Positions 43,159-51,576 of a stretch of 64,000 nt of DNA are shown one piece after another. The DNA is from DASUTB01 sp036374835. GTDB lineage: Bacteria > Actinomycetota > Actinomycetes > Jiangellales > Jiangellaceae. Both the position numbers and the translations under genes were made by a program. Each line of letters begins with the position of its first letter. Within the stretch, counting starts at the first letter, position 1. The notes beneath the pieces were generated by a model that made no database searches, had not been told where the DNA came from, and was given only the letters and a program-made list of their open reading frames with translations. The stretch spans positions 62,001 to 126,000 of the forward strand of contig DASUTB010000023.1 of assembly GCA_036374835.1 (NCBI GenBank). The letters are read 5' to 3'.

Positions 43159-44628
43159 GTGAATGCGAGCGTTGAACCGCCCCGACGGCGCTCGGTGGCA
43201 CTCGCCGCTGGAGCGGTGGCCGCGCTCGCCTTCGTCGCGACGGCTGTGGGCATCGCCGGTCCGGCCACGTACGGTGCGATCGTCAGCGGCGACGAACCGC
43301 AGTATCTGCTGACCGCGATCTCGCTCGGCGAGGACGCCGGCCTGGACATCTCCGACGAGATAGCCGGCGAGCGCTTCCGGCCCTTCCACGAGGTCGATCT
43401 GCTACCGCAGTCGCTCGAGCGCTCGGACGGTGCGCGGGTGAGCCCGCACGACCCACTGCTTCCGGCCCTGCTGGCGGTTCCGATGCTGCTCGGAGGCTGG
43501 GTCGGCGCGAAGCTGACGCTGGCGCTGCTCGCGGCGGCACTGGCCGCGCTCAGCTTGTGGACCGCGGTGCGCCGCTTCGCCACGCCATTGCTGCCGGCGA
43601 CCGTCGTGGTCGGCGTCTTCGCCTGCTCGGCACCGTTGGCCGTCTACGGGCAGCAGATCTACCCGGAGGTTCCGGCCGCCGTCGCCACGCTGGCGGCGGT
43701 GGCGGCGCTGACCGGTCGGCTCGGCCCTTCCGGCGTGGTCGTGCTGGGCATCGCCGTCGTCGTGCTGCCCTGGCTTGCGGTGAAATACGTCCCGGTGGCC
43801 GCGGCACTGGCCTCGATCGGCCTCGTCCGGTTGTGGCGCACTCCAGGTACCGGTCGGCGACGAGCGTTCGTGCTGGTCGGCGTGCTCGCGGTGGCCGGTG
43901 CCGGATATCTCGCAGCGCACGTGGCCTGGTACGGCGGTGTGACGGTCTATGCCTCGGGCGAGTTCTTCACGGCCAACGGCGGCCAGCTCTCGGTACTCGG
44001 TACCGAGCCGGACTACTCCGGTCGGGCGCAGCGCCTGCTCGGCCTGCTGGTCGGCCGAACCTTCGGCATCGCGGCCTGGCAGCCGGCATGGCTGCTCGCC
44101 GTTCCGGCGGCGGCAGCCCTGGTTCGACGACGGCCCGCGGGCTGGCCGGCCTTGGGCGTACCGATCGTGGTGGCGTGGCTGGTGGCGACTTTCGCCGCCG
44201 CGACCATGCAGGGCTGGTGGTTCCCGGGACGCCAGATCGTGATCATCTTGCCGCTGATCGTCATCGCGATCGCCTGGTGGGTCGGCGTCGTTCCGTCGAC
44301 CGGCCGCGCCCGCCCACGCCGACTCCTGCTCGCCGGCGGGCTCGGCGCCCTCGGCATCTGGAGCTACGGCTGGTTGGCCGCGCAGGCGGCGATGCGCCGG
44401 CTGACCTGGATCGTCGACTTCTTCGAGACGGCCGACCCGTGGTACCGGCTGTGGCGGCGGGCGCTACCGGACTACCTCGATGTGACGGCCCAGACGTGGG
44501 CCCTGCACGGTTGCTGGCTGGCCGTACTGGCCATCGCCGCGGTCTGGGGCTGGCGATCCGCCGCTACGCCGCCGCGAACATGGTCGGCGGACCGGCCGGC
44601 CGCGCTGGACGTGCGGCGGCCGACCTGA
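43159..44628 (+). CDS. GT-C-type polytopic glycosyltransferase-like protein
   Basis: 489 aa from GTG 43159. The longer ORF (43000) reads through the iron box and is rejected. A TATCCT element ends six bases before the GTG, so the message may be leaderless. About ten to twelve membrane helices. The first outside loop begins GDEPQYLLTAISL (44-56), the acidic motif expected in GT39/GT83-like GT-C enzymes, and QQIYPEVPAAV follows later. Such enzymes take sugars from polyprenyl phosphate and transfer them outside the membrane. Donor and acceptor are not known. Shares its promoter region with the iron transporter. Confidence 0.8.
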   Translation: MNASVEPPRRRSVALAAGAVAALAFVATAVGIAGPATYGAIVSGDEPQYLLTAISLGEDAGLDISDEIAGERFRPFHEVDLLPQSLERSDGARVSPHDPLLPALLAVPMLLGGWVGAKLTLALLAAALAALSLWTAVRRFATPLLPATVVVGVFACSAPLAVYGQQIYPEVPAAVATLAAVAALTGRLGPSGVVVLGIAVVVLPWLAVKYVPVAAALASIGLVRLWRTPGTGRRRAFVLVGVLAVAGAGYLAAHVAWYGGVTVYASGEFFTANGGQLSVLGTEPDYSGRAQRLLGLLVGRTFGIAAWQPAWLLAVPAAAALVRRRPAGWPALGVPIVVAWLVATFAAATMQGWWFPGRQIVIILPLIVIAIAWWVGVVPSTGRARPRRLLLAGGLGALGIWSYGWLAAQAAMRRLTWIVDFFETADPWYRLWRRALPDYLDVTAQTWALHGCWLAVLAIAAVWGWRSAATPPRTWSADRPAALDVRRPT

Positions 44629-44814
44629 TCAGGAGTCGCTGTCCGCGCCGGTGCCACTTCCCGAGCCCGTACCGCTGCCCGAGCCGGTGCCGGTGCCCGA
44701 CTCCTCGTTCGGGATCTCGCGGATGTCGCCACCGTCGTCATCGCCGCACGCGCCGAGCACCAGAACCAAGGCGCCGGCCGCGGCTGCACGCCGTAGCGCA
44801 CTGAGCACGGACAT
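44629..44814 (-). CDS. Small Ser/Gly/Thr-rich lipoprotein, iron-box preceded
   Basis: 61 aa. Signal with lipobox VLGAC, then DDDGGDIREIPNEE and a low-complexity tail of Thr, Gly and Ser (GTGSGSGTGSGSGTG). Mature protein about 40 residues, anchored outside the membrane. An IdeR-like box is 67 bp upstream, so iron control is likely. Its stop abuts the stop of the GT-C-like gene. Not recognised as a named family; the tail offers many possible O-glycosylation sites. Confidence 0.75.
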   Translation of the reverse strand: MSVLSALRRAAAAGALVLVLGACGDDDGGDIREIPNEESGTGTGSGSGTGSGSGTGADSDS

Positions 44815-44880
44815 GTAATCTCCTCAGATCGTTTGTCGCCGCTGCCGCAGCGCCGACCGGACGTGATCAAACACGCTTAA

Positions 44881-44899
44881 TAAGGCTAGGCTAACCAAA
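44881..44899. promoter_or_regulatory. IdeR/DtxR-type iron box 2
   Basis: TAAGGCTAGGCTAACCAAA matches 16 of 19 bases of TTAGGTTAGGCTAACCTAA. Located upstream of the small lipoprotein gene (minus strand) and 33 bp past the stop of the DUF2786 gene. Confidence 0.8.
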
Positions 44900-44931
44900 T
44901 CAGAATTTCGTGTCGAGCGCGCGGTACCCGG

Positions 44932-46386
44932 TTAGTTCGAGTCCTTGATCGAACGATGGACGTCGAGGTTCGCCATGTCAGCGGCCACCCGGCCGTCCTC
45001 CCACCCCGCTTGGTTCGACACGCTGACGCGGGTCTGGCGCAGCTTCGGATAGAGCTCGGTGAACTTCTCGTCGACCCGGGCGTCGCGCGCGGCCAGCGCC
45101 GGCAGCAGCCGATCATCGGCGTCCATCTCCGCACGCGCCGCCGTCGCACCTTCGTCGAGACGCTCGCCGATTCTGTGGGCATACGACACGAGGAATGATT
45201 GTCGATACGACCGGGTCCTGCTCTGGCCGCGCACCGTACGCCGGCTGCCCTGTGCGAGCATGGCGCGGTTCGCCTGCACCAGCAGGGACGTCGTCAGCAC
45301 CTCGACGAGCCGGACGTCAGTCCGATCGCCCACGACTGACATGAAGCCGACCTTGTCGAACAGGATCGACCGGCACCGGTTCACCCCGGCAACCGCTGTG
45401 ACCAGCATCGCTTTGGCGGATACGTAGGGCTTGTCGAGCCAGATCCGCCGCTCGGAAATGCGGTCGTCGGGCCGCTCCCCCGTCGCCTCCTCCACGAGCA
45501 CCCGGTCGAGCGAGAACTTGGTCATCAGCTGCTGCGCCTTGGCCGAGAGAGCTTCGGCCTCATCCGGGTACTCGGTCGACTCGGCTTTGGCCAGCAGCGC
45601 ACGCACCCGCGCGAGAACCTTCTCGTCCACGTCGCCGGTTCGAGCGGTGGCTCGCGCTGCGGCACTACCAGGCAGCGGCAATGTGACGTTGAGCGACCCC
45701 AGAGCCTGGACGATGCCGACAACTGTGGCGGCGATCCGCCAGATGATGACCGCGTCGGTCGCGTACCGCTTCACCCACGCGTCGAGGAGCGGACGGTCGT
45801 CCGCCCACCACCGTTCGGCGCCGATGCTGTCGATCTGTTCGGACCACCGTCCGTCGATCGTGGCCGGTGCATACTGGGCGGTCTCGCTCACGATCGCGTC
45901 CGTCACCAGCTCCACCGCCGCCTTGTCGGCCCGCCGGCGCAGGTACTCCACGATGTCGCGCGGCTGCCACCCCGACTCCCAGGCCTGCCGCAAGACCCTC
46001 ATCATTTCCTGTTCGATCGCGATGTGGACGTCCCGCTCCGCGTGGTCGAGGTCCAGCGACTCGAGTAGGACCATCGCCGAGTTCTCGTTCCACCGCGAAG
46101 CCTGCACCGCCCTGGCGAACACCACCTCGATCGGCTCTGGCCGGCCGTCGTCGAACTCTTCGTCCCATGCCGCCTCGCCCCAGGCTTCGTCATCAGCGTG
46201 CGCCCAGTCGGCGTCGTCGGCACCGAGACCGGCGTCCGGCCACGGGCAAGTGCAACCAGGGCCGTGCGGGCCCAAGGTGGCACCAGCGGACTGCGCAGCG
46301 CCGTTGCGCCGGTGCGCTCTGGTCCTGGCTTTGCGGTCGCGCTTGGCCTTGTTCGCCGCCCGCCGTGCTCGATTGTTCGTCCCCAC
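44932..46386 (-). CDS. DUF2786-domain protein
   Basis: 484 aa, soluble. A basic N-terminus (RARRAANKAKRDRKARTRAH) is followed by GCTCPWPDAG, a possible metal-binding pair of cysteines, and an acidic stretch. DUF2786 is recognised near residues 250-295 by KVLARVRALLAKAESTEYPD and EAEALSAKAQQLM. The C-terminal part (VNRCRSILFDK, RSYRQSFLVSYAHRIGERL) matches the usual partner region. The family is found in actinobacteria and phages and has no established function. Transcribed alone. Confidence 0.85.
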   Translation of the reverse strand: MGTNNRARRAANKAKRDRKARTRAHRRNGAAQSAGATLGPHGPGCTCPWPDAGLGADDADWAHADDEAWGEAAWDEEFDDGRPEPIEVVFARAVQASRWNENSAMVLLESLDLDHAERDVHIAIEQEMMRVLRQAWESGWQPRDIVEYLRRRADKAAVELVTDAIVSETAQYAPATIDGRWSEQIDSIGAERWWADDRPLLDAWVKRYATDAVIIWRIAATVVGIVQALGSLNVTLPLPGSAAARATARTGDVDEKVLARVRALLAKAESTEYPDEAEALSAKAQQLMTKFSLDRVLVEEATGERPDDRISERRIWLDKPYVSAKAMLVTAVAGVNRCRSILFDKVGFMSVVGDRTDVRLVEVLTTSLLVQANRAMLAQGSRRTVRGQSRTRSYRQSFLVSYAHRIGERLDEGATAARAEMDADDRLLPALAARDARVDEKFTELYPKLRQTRVSVSNQAGWEDGRVAADMANLDVHRSIKDSN

Positions 46387-46616
46387 GTGCTTGCTCCCAC
46401 CTAATGAATAGCGGCACCGCGATCGCTCTGTCGACGGGGGCCGGTGCCGTCCCGGTCGCCGACCACCTTGCCACCCGGTGCCGACATAGGTGAGCCGATG
46501 CTCGGCGTGCCCGGACGATACGCGGTCTGTAGGGGTGGGCCGGTGCTGTGTTGTCCCGGTGGACCGACCGGTTCGTAGTCTGGCCCCGCCGGGCCCGGCC
46601 GGGTACGATCCCCGCC

Positions 46617-47984
46617 ATGGCTGACGACGCCCGCGTCAAATATCTGCTGTCCGAGCACGACATACCCTCCCACTGGGTGAACCTGCTGCCCGACCTGCCC
46701 GGCGACCCGGTTCCGCCGCTGCACCCGGGCACAAAGCAGCCGGTCGGCCCGGACGACTTGGCGGCGATCTTCCCGATGGCGCTGATCGGGCAGGAGGTCT
46801 CGCCCGATCCGGAGGTGGAGATCCCCGAGCCGGTGCGAGATGCGTATCGGCTGTGGCGACCCACACCGATGTATCGCGCCCGGCGCTGGGAGCAGGAGCT
46901 GGATACTCCGGCGCACATCTACTACAAGTACGAGGGGACCTCGCCGCCCGGCTCGCACAAGCCGAACACAGCCGTGGCTCAGGCGTACGAGAACGCGCAG
47001 GCCGGCGTCCGTAAGCTCGCCACCGAGACCGGCGCCGGGCAGTGGGGTTCCGCGCTGGCGTTCGCCTGCTCCCTGTTCGGGCTCGAGTGCGAAGTGTTCA
47101 TGGTCGGCTCGAGCTATGACCAGAAGCCGTACCGGCGCTCGATGATCGAGACCTGGGGCGCGACCGTGCATCGCTCGCCGAGCACGCTGACCGAGGCGGG
47201 ACGAGCCCAGGCCGAGCATGCGACGGGTTCGCTCGGAATCGCGATCTCCGAGGCGGTTGAGGTCGCCGCGAAGGACCCGGACACCAACTACTCGCTCGGC
47301 TCGGTGCTGAACCACGTGCTGTTGCATCAGACCGTGATCGGCCAGGAGGCTCTCGCGCAGCACGAACTGGCCGGCGAAGCGCCCGACGTGGTCATCGGCT
47401 GCGTCGGCGGCGGCTCCAACTTCGCCGGGCTCACCTTCCCGTTCGTCCGGCAGGTACTGCGCGGCGAGGCGTCGACCCGGTTCGTCGCCACCGAGCCGGC
47501 GGCGTGCCCGACGCTGACCCGCGGCGCCTACCGCTACGACTTCGGCGACACGGCGGGGCTGACGCCGCTGCTGCCGATGTACACCCTGGGCCACGATTTC
47601 GTACCACCGCCGATGCACGCCGGTGGGCTGCGCTACCACGGTGACGCGCCCATGGTGTGCGGCCTGGTCAAGGCCGGTGTGGTCGAGGCGCGCGCGTACC
47701 GGCAGAACGAGGTCTTCGCCGCGGCCATCCAGTTCGCTCGCTGCGAAGGAATCATCCCCGGCCCGGAGCCCGCGCACGCGATCCGGGCGGTCGTCGAGGA
47801 GGCCGAGGCCGCCCGGGAGGCCGGCGAACCCCGCGTCATCCTGTTCGGACTGTCCGGGCACGGCCACTTCGACCTCAGCGCGTACGACGCCTACCTCGCC
47901 GGGAAGCTGGAGGACCCCGAGTTCTCCGCCGACGACATGGACGCTGCGCTCGCCCGCCTCCCCGAGGCACCGGCCATCGCCTGA
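46617..47984 (+). CDS. TrpB2-type tryptophan synthase beta-like PLP enzyme
   Basis: 455 aa from ATG 46617, with TACGAT ending seven bases upstream, so possibly leaderless. TrpB2 family: RPTPMYRARRWEQEL, PLP lysine in YEGTSPPGSHKPNTA, ETGAGQWGSALAFACSLFG, phosphate-binding VIGCVGGGSNFAG, and the long insert typical of TrpB2 (TLGHDFVPPPMHAGGLRYHG). It may make tryptophan from indole and serine; no trpA is nearby, as is common for TrpB2. Confidence 0.93.
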   Translation: MADDARVKYLLSEHDIPSHWVNLLPDLPGDPVPPLHPGTKQPVGPDDLAAIFPMALIGQEVSPDPEVEIPEPVRDAYRLWRPTPMYRARRWEQELDTPAHIYYKYEGTSPPGSHKPNTAVAQAYENAQAGVRKLATETGAGQWGSALAFACSLFGLECEVFMVGSSYDQKPYRRSMIETWGATVHRSPSTLTEAGRAQAEHATGSLGIAISEAVEVAAKDPDTNYSLGSVLNHVLLHQTVIGQEALAQHELAGEAPDVVIGCVGGGSNFAGLTFPFVRQVLRGEASTRFVATEPAACPTLTRGAYRYDFGDTAGLTPLLPMYTLGHDFVPPPMHAGGLRYHGDAPMVCGLVKAGVVEARAYRQNEVFAAAIQFARCEGIIPGPEPAHAIRAVVEEAEAAREAGEPRVILFGLSGHGHFDLSAYDAYLAGKLEDPEFSADDMDAALARLPEAPAIA

Positions 47985-48041
47985 TCTTTCACACTACGGA
48001 AGACCGGGACGAACGCACGCGCGTCAGGAGTTGAGCGGAGC

Positions 48042-48863
48042 ATGAGTATCGAACTTGGACGCATCGGCATATGGCAGTGGCGCAACGCTTTCGACGACGA
48101 GTTCGCAGCCGAGATCGAGCGGCTCGGCTACGGAGCCATCTGGATCGGCGGATCCCCTCCCGGCGACCTCGAGGTGGTCGAGCAGGTGCTCGACGCGACC
48201 AGCACGATCGCCGTCGCCACCGGGATCGTCAACATCTGGCGTGATGATGCGACCACGGTGGCGGAGTCGTACCACCGCATCACCCGCAAGCACCCGGACC
48301 GGTTCCTTCTCGGCATCGGCGTCGGGCATCCGGAGGCGAGCTCCGAGTACACCCGCCCGTACGCCGCACTTACCGGCTATCTCGACACTCTCGATGATGC
48401 GGGTGTGCCCGCCGAGAACAGGGCGCTGGCCGCGCTCGGGCCGAAGGTCCTCAGGTTGTCCGCCGACCGCACCGCCGGCGCACACCCGTACCTCACCACG
48501 CCTGATCACACCCGCCAGGCGCGTGAGGTCCTCGGTGACCGCCCGCTTCTCGCCCCGGAGCACAAGGTCGTTCTCGATGAGGACGCGGATCGGGCCCGGG
48601 AGATCGCGCGTCAGACCGTCCGCCGGTACCTGGGGCTGCGTAACTACGCACAGAACCTGCGACGCCTGGGCTACACCGACGCCGACCTCTCCGACGGCGG
48701 GAGTGACCGGCTGATCGACGACCTGGCGCTGCACGGAGACCCGGCGACGGTCGCCCGCGGGATCACCGCGCACCTGGACGCCGGCGCCGATCACGTGTGC
48801 GTTCAGCTGCTCGGAGACGATCGGCGGGCCGGGTACCGGGCGCTCGCGGCCGAGTTGCTGTAG
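48042..48863 (+). CDS. LLM-class (F420-type) oxidoreductase
   Basis: 273 aa TIM-barrel luciferase-like protein. Motifs: LGYGAIWIGGSPPGDL, ATGIVNIWRDDATTVAESYH, RFLLGIGVGHPEA, and HVCVQLLGDD at the end. It resembles the TIGR03620-type actinobacterial F420-dependent family; cofactor is inferred from the family and the substrate is unknown. 57 bp downstream of TrpB2 in the same direction. Confidence 0.9.
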   Translation: MSIELGRIGIWQWRNAFDDEFAAEIERLGYGAIWIGGSPPGDLEVVEQVLDATSTIAVATGIVNIWRDDATTVAESYHRITRKHPDRFLLGIGVGHPEASSEYTRPYAALTGYLDTLDDAGVPAENRALAALGPKVLRLSADRTAGAHPYLTTPDHTRQAREVLGDRPLLAPEHKVVLDEDADRAREIARQTVRRYLGLRNYAQNLRRLGYTDADLSDGGSDRLIDDLALHGDPATVARGITAHLDAGADHVCVQLLGDDRRAGYRALAAELL

Positions 48864-48964
48864 GTGCACAGGGATAAACCCGGCCGGGCTCCCCGCCGGA
48901 CGAACGGTTGTAGGTGATGATGGGAGCCTTCACCGCATATATATGACTTGGACTGGAGCCACAG

Positions 48965-49837
48965 ATGAAGATTTCGCCCCGGATGTGGGTACCGCTGGCC
49001 ACGCTGGCGCTGGTGACGGCCGGCTGCGGAGGTGACGACGAGCCGGAGACCACGACCGACGCGGATACGCCGGATGCGCAAGCCGATGCCTGTGACCCGC
49101 TGCCCACGCACGAACCGGGCACCCTGACCGTCGCCACCGGCGAGCCCGTCTTCGAGCCTTGGATGGTGGACGACGACCCGTCCAACGGGCAGGGCTTCGA
49201 GTCCGCTCTCGTCTACGCCCTCGCCGACCAGCTCGGGATCGCCGAAGCGGACGTCGAGTGGGTCCGCACCGGATTCGACGAAGCCATCGCCCCGGGCGAC
49301 AAGCCGTACGACTTCAACATCCAGCAGTACTCGATCACCGAGGAGCGGGCCGAGGTCGTCGGCTTCTCCATCGGGTACTACCAGGTCGAGCAGGCCCTTG
49401 TGGCCGCGCCGGACAGCCCGGTTGCCGAGGCGACGTCGCTGGGCGACCTGTCCTCCGCTCGCCTCGGCGCGGCGATCGGCACCACCAGCCTCGACTACGT
49501 CGACAACATTATCGAGCCGGACGACGATGCCCAGGTCTACAACGACAACGCCGCGGCCAAGGCCGCCTTCGACGCCAACCAGGTCGACGGGCTCGTCTTC
49601 GACCTACCTACGGCATATTTCATCACCGCCGTGGAGATCCCGGACGCGTCGATTGTCGGCGTGTTGCCCCGCGTGGGCGAGACGCCGGAGGAGCTAGGGC
49701 TGCTGTTCGAGAAGGACGACCCGCTGATCGACTGCGTCAACCCGGCGCTGCAGGCGCTGCACGACGATGGCACGATCGCGTCGCTCGAGGATGAGTGGCT
49801 GGACCAGGGCGGCGACATTCCGACCTTGTCGGAGTAG
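48965..49837 (+). CDS. Polar amino-acid ABC transporter binding lipoprotein
   Basis: 290 aa. Lipobox VTAGC at residues 17-21, an Asp-rich linker, then a family 3 solute-binding domain: GTLTVATGEPVFEPWM, GFESALVYALADQLGI, YDFNIQQYSITEERAEVVGF and the GTTSLDYVDNI hinge. Good ribosome site (GGAG) before ATG 48965. The 10-bp palindrome CATATATATG (48936-48945) lies in the promoter region. First gene of a three-gene transporter operon. Confidence 0.92.
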   Translation: MKISPRMWVPLATLALVTAGCGGDDEPETTTDADTPDAQADACDPLPTHEPGTLTVATGEPVFEPWMVDDDPSNGQGFESALVYALADQLGIAEADVEWVRTGFDEAIAPGDKPYDFNIQQYSITEERAEVVGFSIGYYQVEQALVAAPDSPVAEATSLGDLSSARLGAAIGTTSLDYVDNIIEPDDDAQVYNDNAAAKAAFDANQVDGLVFDLPTAYFITAVEIPDASIVGVLPRVGETPEELGLLFEKDDPLIDCVNPALQALHDDGTIASLEDEWLDQGGDIPTLSE

Positions 49838-49840
49838 CCC

Positions 49841-50716
49841 ATGGCCGAAGCCGGCTCCGGCCCGCCCGGGTTGTGGCCACGCCGAGATCGTGCCCGCGGC
49901 TCCGTGCGCGACTTTCTCGCCCAGGAGGGTGCGCGCGGCGCCGCGATCGCGGCGACCAGCACGGTCGTCGTGTTCGGCGCGCTGCTGTGGTGGGTGCTGA
50001 CGAGTCCGAACTGGCCACTCGTCCGGGACCGGTTCTTCAGCTGGGACGACTTCCGGGCCTCGGCGCCGGATGTTCTGGCCGGGTTCTGGCTGGACGTCGT
50101 CATGTTCGTCGTCGCACAGGCGGCGATCCTGCTGTTCGCACTGTTGATCGCGGTGCTGCGCAGCCTGCGCGGTCCGGCCTTCCTGCCGGTGCGGATGCTC
50201 GCGGTCGGCTACATCGACCTGTTCCGCGGGATCCCTTTGCTGCTGGCCCTGTTGCTGTTCGGCTTCGGCATCCCGGCGCTGCAGCTGCCCGGCGTGCCGA
50301 GCAGCCCGTTGTTCTGGGGCGTGACGACGCTCGTGCTGTCGTATTCCGCATACACCGCCGAGGTGTACCGCTCCGGAATCGATTCGGTGCCGGAGAGCCA
50401 GCGACTGTCCGCGCGATCACTCGGGCTCACCCAATGGCAGAGCCTGCGCTACGCGGTGCTTCCCCAGGCGGTCCGCAACGTCGTGCCGGCGCTGCTGAAC
50501 GGGCTGGTCAGCCTGCAGAAGGACGTCGCCCTGGTCAGCGTGCTCGGAGTGCGCGAAGCGGTACGGGCCGCCGAGGTGTACACGTCGCGCACGTTCAACT
50601 ACACCTCATTCGTCGTCGCGACGGTGCTGTTTCTCCTGATCAGCGTGCCGCTGGCCCGGTTCGCCGACTGGTACACCGCCCGGGACCGGGCCCGGCGGCA
50701 GCAGTTGGTGTCATGA
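49841..50716 (+). CDS. Polar amino-acid ABC transporter permease
   Basis: 291 aa, HisM/GlnP type. About five to six helices; EAA loop ESQRLSARSLGLTQWQSLRY followed by VLPQAVRNVVPALLNGL. GIPLLLALLLFGFGIPAL marks the amino-acid class. Starts three bases after the binding-protein stop and overlaps the ATPase start by 4 bp (ATGA). Confidence 0.93.
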   Translation: MAEAGSGPPGLWPRRDRARGSVRDFLAQEGARGAAIAATSTVVVFGALLWWVLTSPNWPLVRDRFFSWDDFRASAPDVLAGFWLDVVMFVVAQAAILLFALLIAVLRSLRGPAFLPVRMLAVGYIDLFRGIPLLLALLLFGFGIPALQLPGVPSSPLFWGVTTLVLSYSAYTAEVYRSGIDSVPESQRLSARSLGLTQWQSLRYAVLPQAVRNVVPALLNGLVSLQKDVALVSVLGVREAVRAAEVYTSRTFNYTSFVVATVLFLLISVPLARFADWYTARDRARRQQLVS

Positions 50717-51471
50717 CCGACGCGACCCGTACCGTGCTGGCGCTGGAGGACGTCCACAAGTCCTTCGGTGACAAGACGGTACTCACGGGGATCGATCTGG
50801 ACGTCGGCTCGCACGAGGTCGTCTGCCTCATCGGGCCGAGCGGCTGCGGCAAGTCGACGTTGTTGCGCTGCGTCAACCTGCTCGAACCGGTCGATTCCGG
50901 CCGAGTCGTCTTCGACGGTGTCGAGATCACCGGTCCCCGGGTCGACCAGAACGCGGTGCGCAAGCGGATGGCGATCGTATTCCAGTCGTTCAACCTGTTC
51001 CCGCACATGACCGTGCTGGACAACGTCACGTTGGCACCTCGCAAGTCGCACGGCATCGCCCGGCGCGACGCCGAGGCGCGCGCCCGCGAAGTGCTCGCAC
51101 GTCTCGGGCTGGCCGACAAGGCCACCGAGTATCCGGAGCGGCTGTCCGGTGGCCAGCAGCAACGCGCCGCGATCGCCCGTGCCCTCGTGGTCGAGCCGGA
51201 GCTGCTCCTGCTCGACGAGGTGACTTCAGCGCTGGATCCCGAGCTGGTCGGAGAGGTGCTGGCCGTCATCCGGGAGCTCGCGTCAAGCGGCATGACGATG
51301 ATCCTGGCCACCCACGAGATGGGCTTCGCCCGGGACGTCGCCGACCGCATCTATTTCATGCATGAAGGCGCAATCCTCGAGTCCGGCCCGCCGACCGCGG
51401 TGCTGTCCGAACCACAACAGCCCCGGACCCGCCAGTTCCTCCAGCGCCTCATCGACGCCGGCCGTCTGTAG
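50713..51471 (+). CDS. Polar amino-acid ABC transporter ATP-binding protein
   Basis: 252 aa. GlnQ/HisP type: Walker A GPSGCGKST, Q-loop VFQSFNLFPHMTVLDNV, signature RLSGGQQQRAAIARAL, Walker B LLLLDEVTSALDPE and the ATHEMGFARDVADR switch. Starts inside the permease stop. Its TAG stop is the first triplet of a large perfect palindrome. Confidence 0.95.
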   Translation: MTDATRTVLALEDVHKSFGDKTVLTGIDLDVGSHEVVCLIGPSGCGKSTLLRCVNLLEPVDSGRVVFDGVEITGPRVDQNAVRKRMAIVFQSFNLFPHMTVLDNVTLAPRKSHGIARRDAEARAREVLARLGLADKATEYPERLSGGQQQRAAIARALVVEPELLLLDEVTSALDPELVGEVLAVIRELASSGMTMILATHEMGFARDVADRIYFMHEGAILESGPPTAVLSEPQQPRTRQFLQRLIDAGRL

Positions 51472-51560
51472 TTCGATCACGTTCACCACCCGCAGCCACG
51501 TCACACCACCCACGTACGCATGGTGCGGTGTTGCTGCGGGTGGTGAACGTGATCGAACTA
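51469..51560. repeat. Repeat family I, fully palindromic copy 4
   Basis: A 92-bp inverted repeat with perfect 28-bp outer arms, each starting TAGTTCGATCACGTTCACC and continuing ACCCGCAGC, around a 36-base centre with a further imperfect stem. It lies between convergent genes and includes the stop of the ATPase. Likely a bidirectional terminator; related to the other family I copies by the shared GTTCGATCACGTTC end. Confidence 0.85.
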
Positions 51561-51576
51561 CGGGCGGCGAGCGGGA

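Noticed and set aside
51469..51560. Palindrome as a phage or integron attachment site
   Set aside because: No integrase or tRNA nearby and the sequence belongs to a dispersed repeat family in the window.
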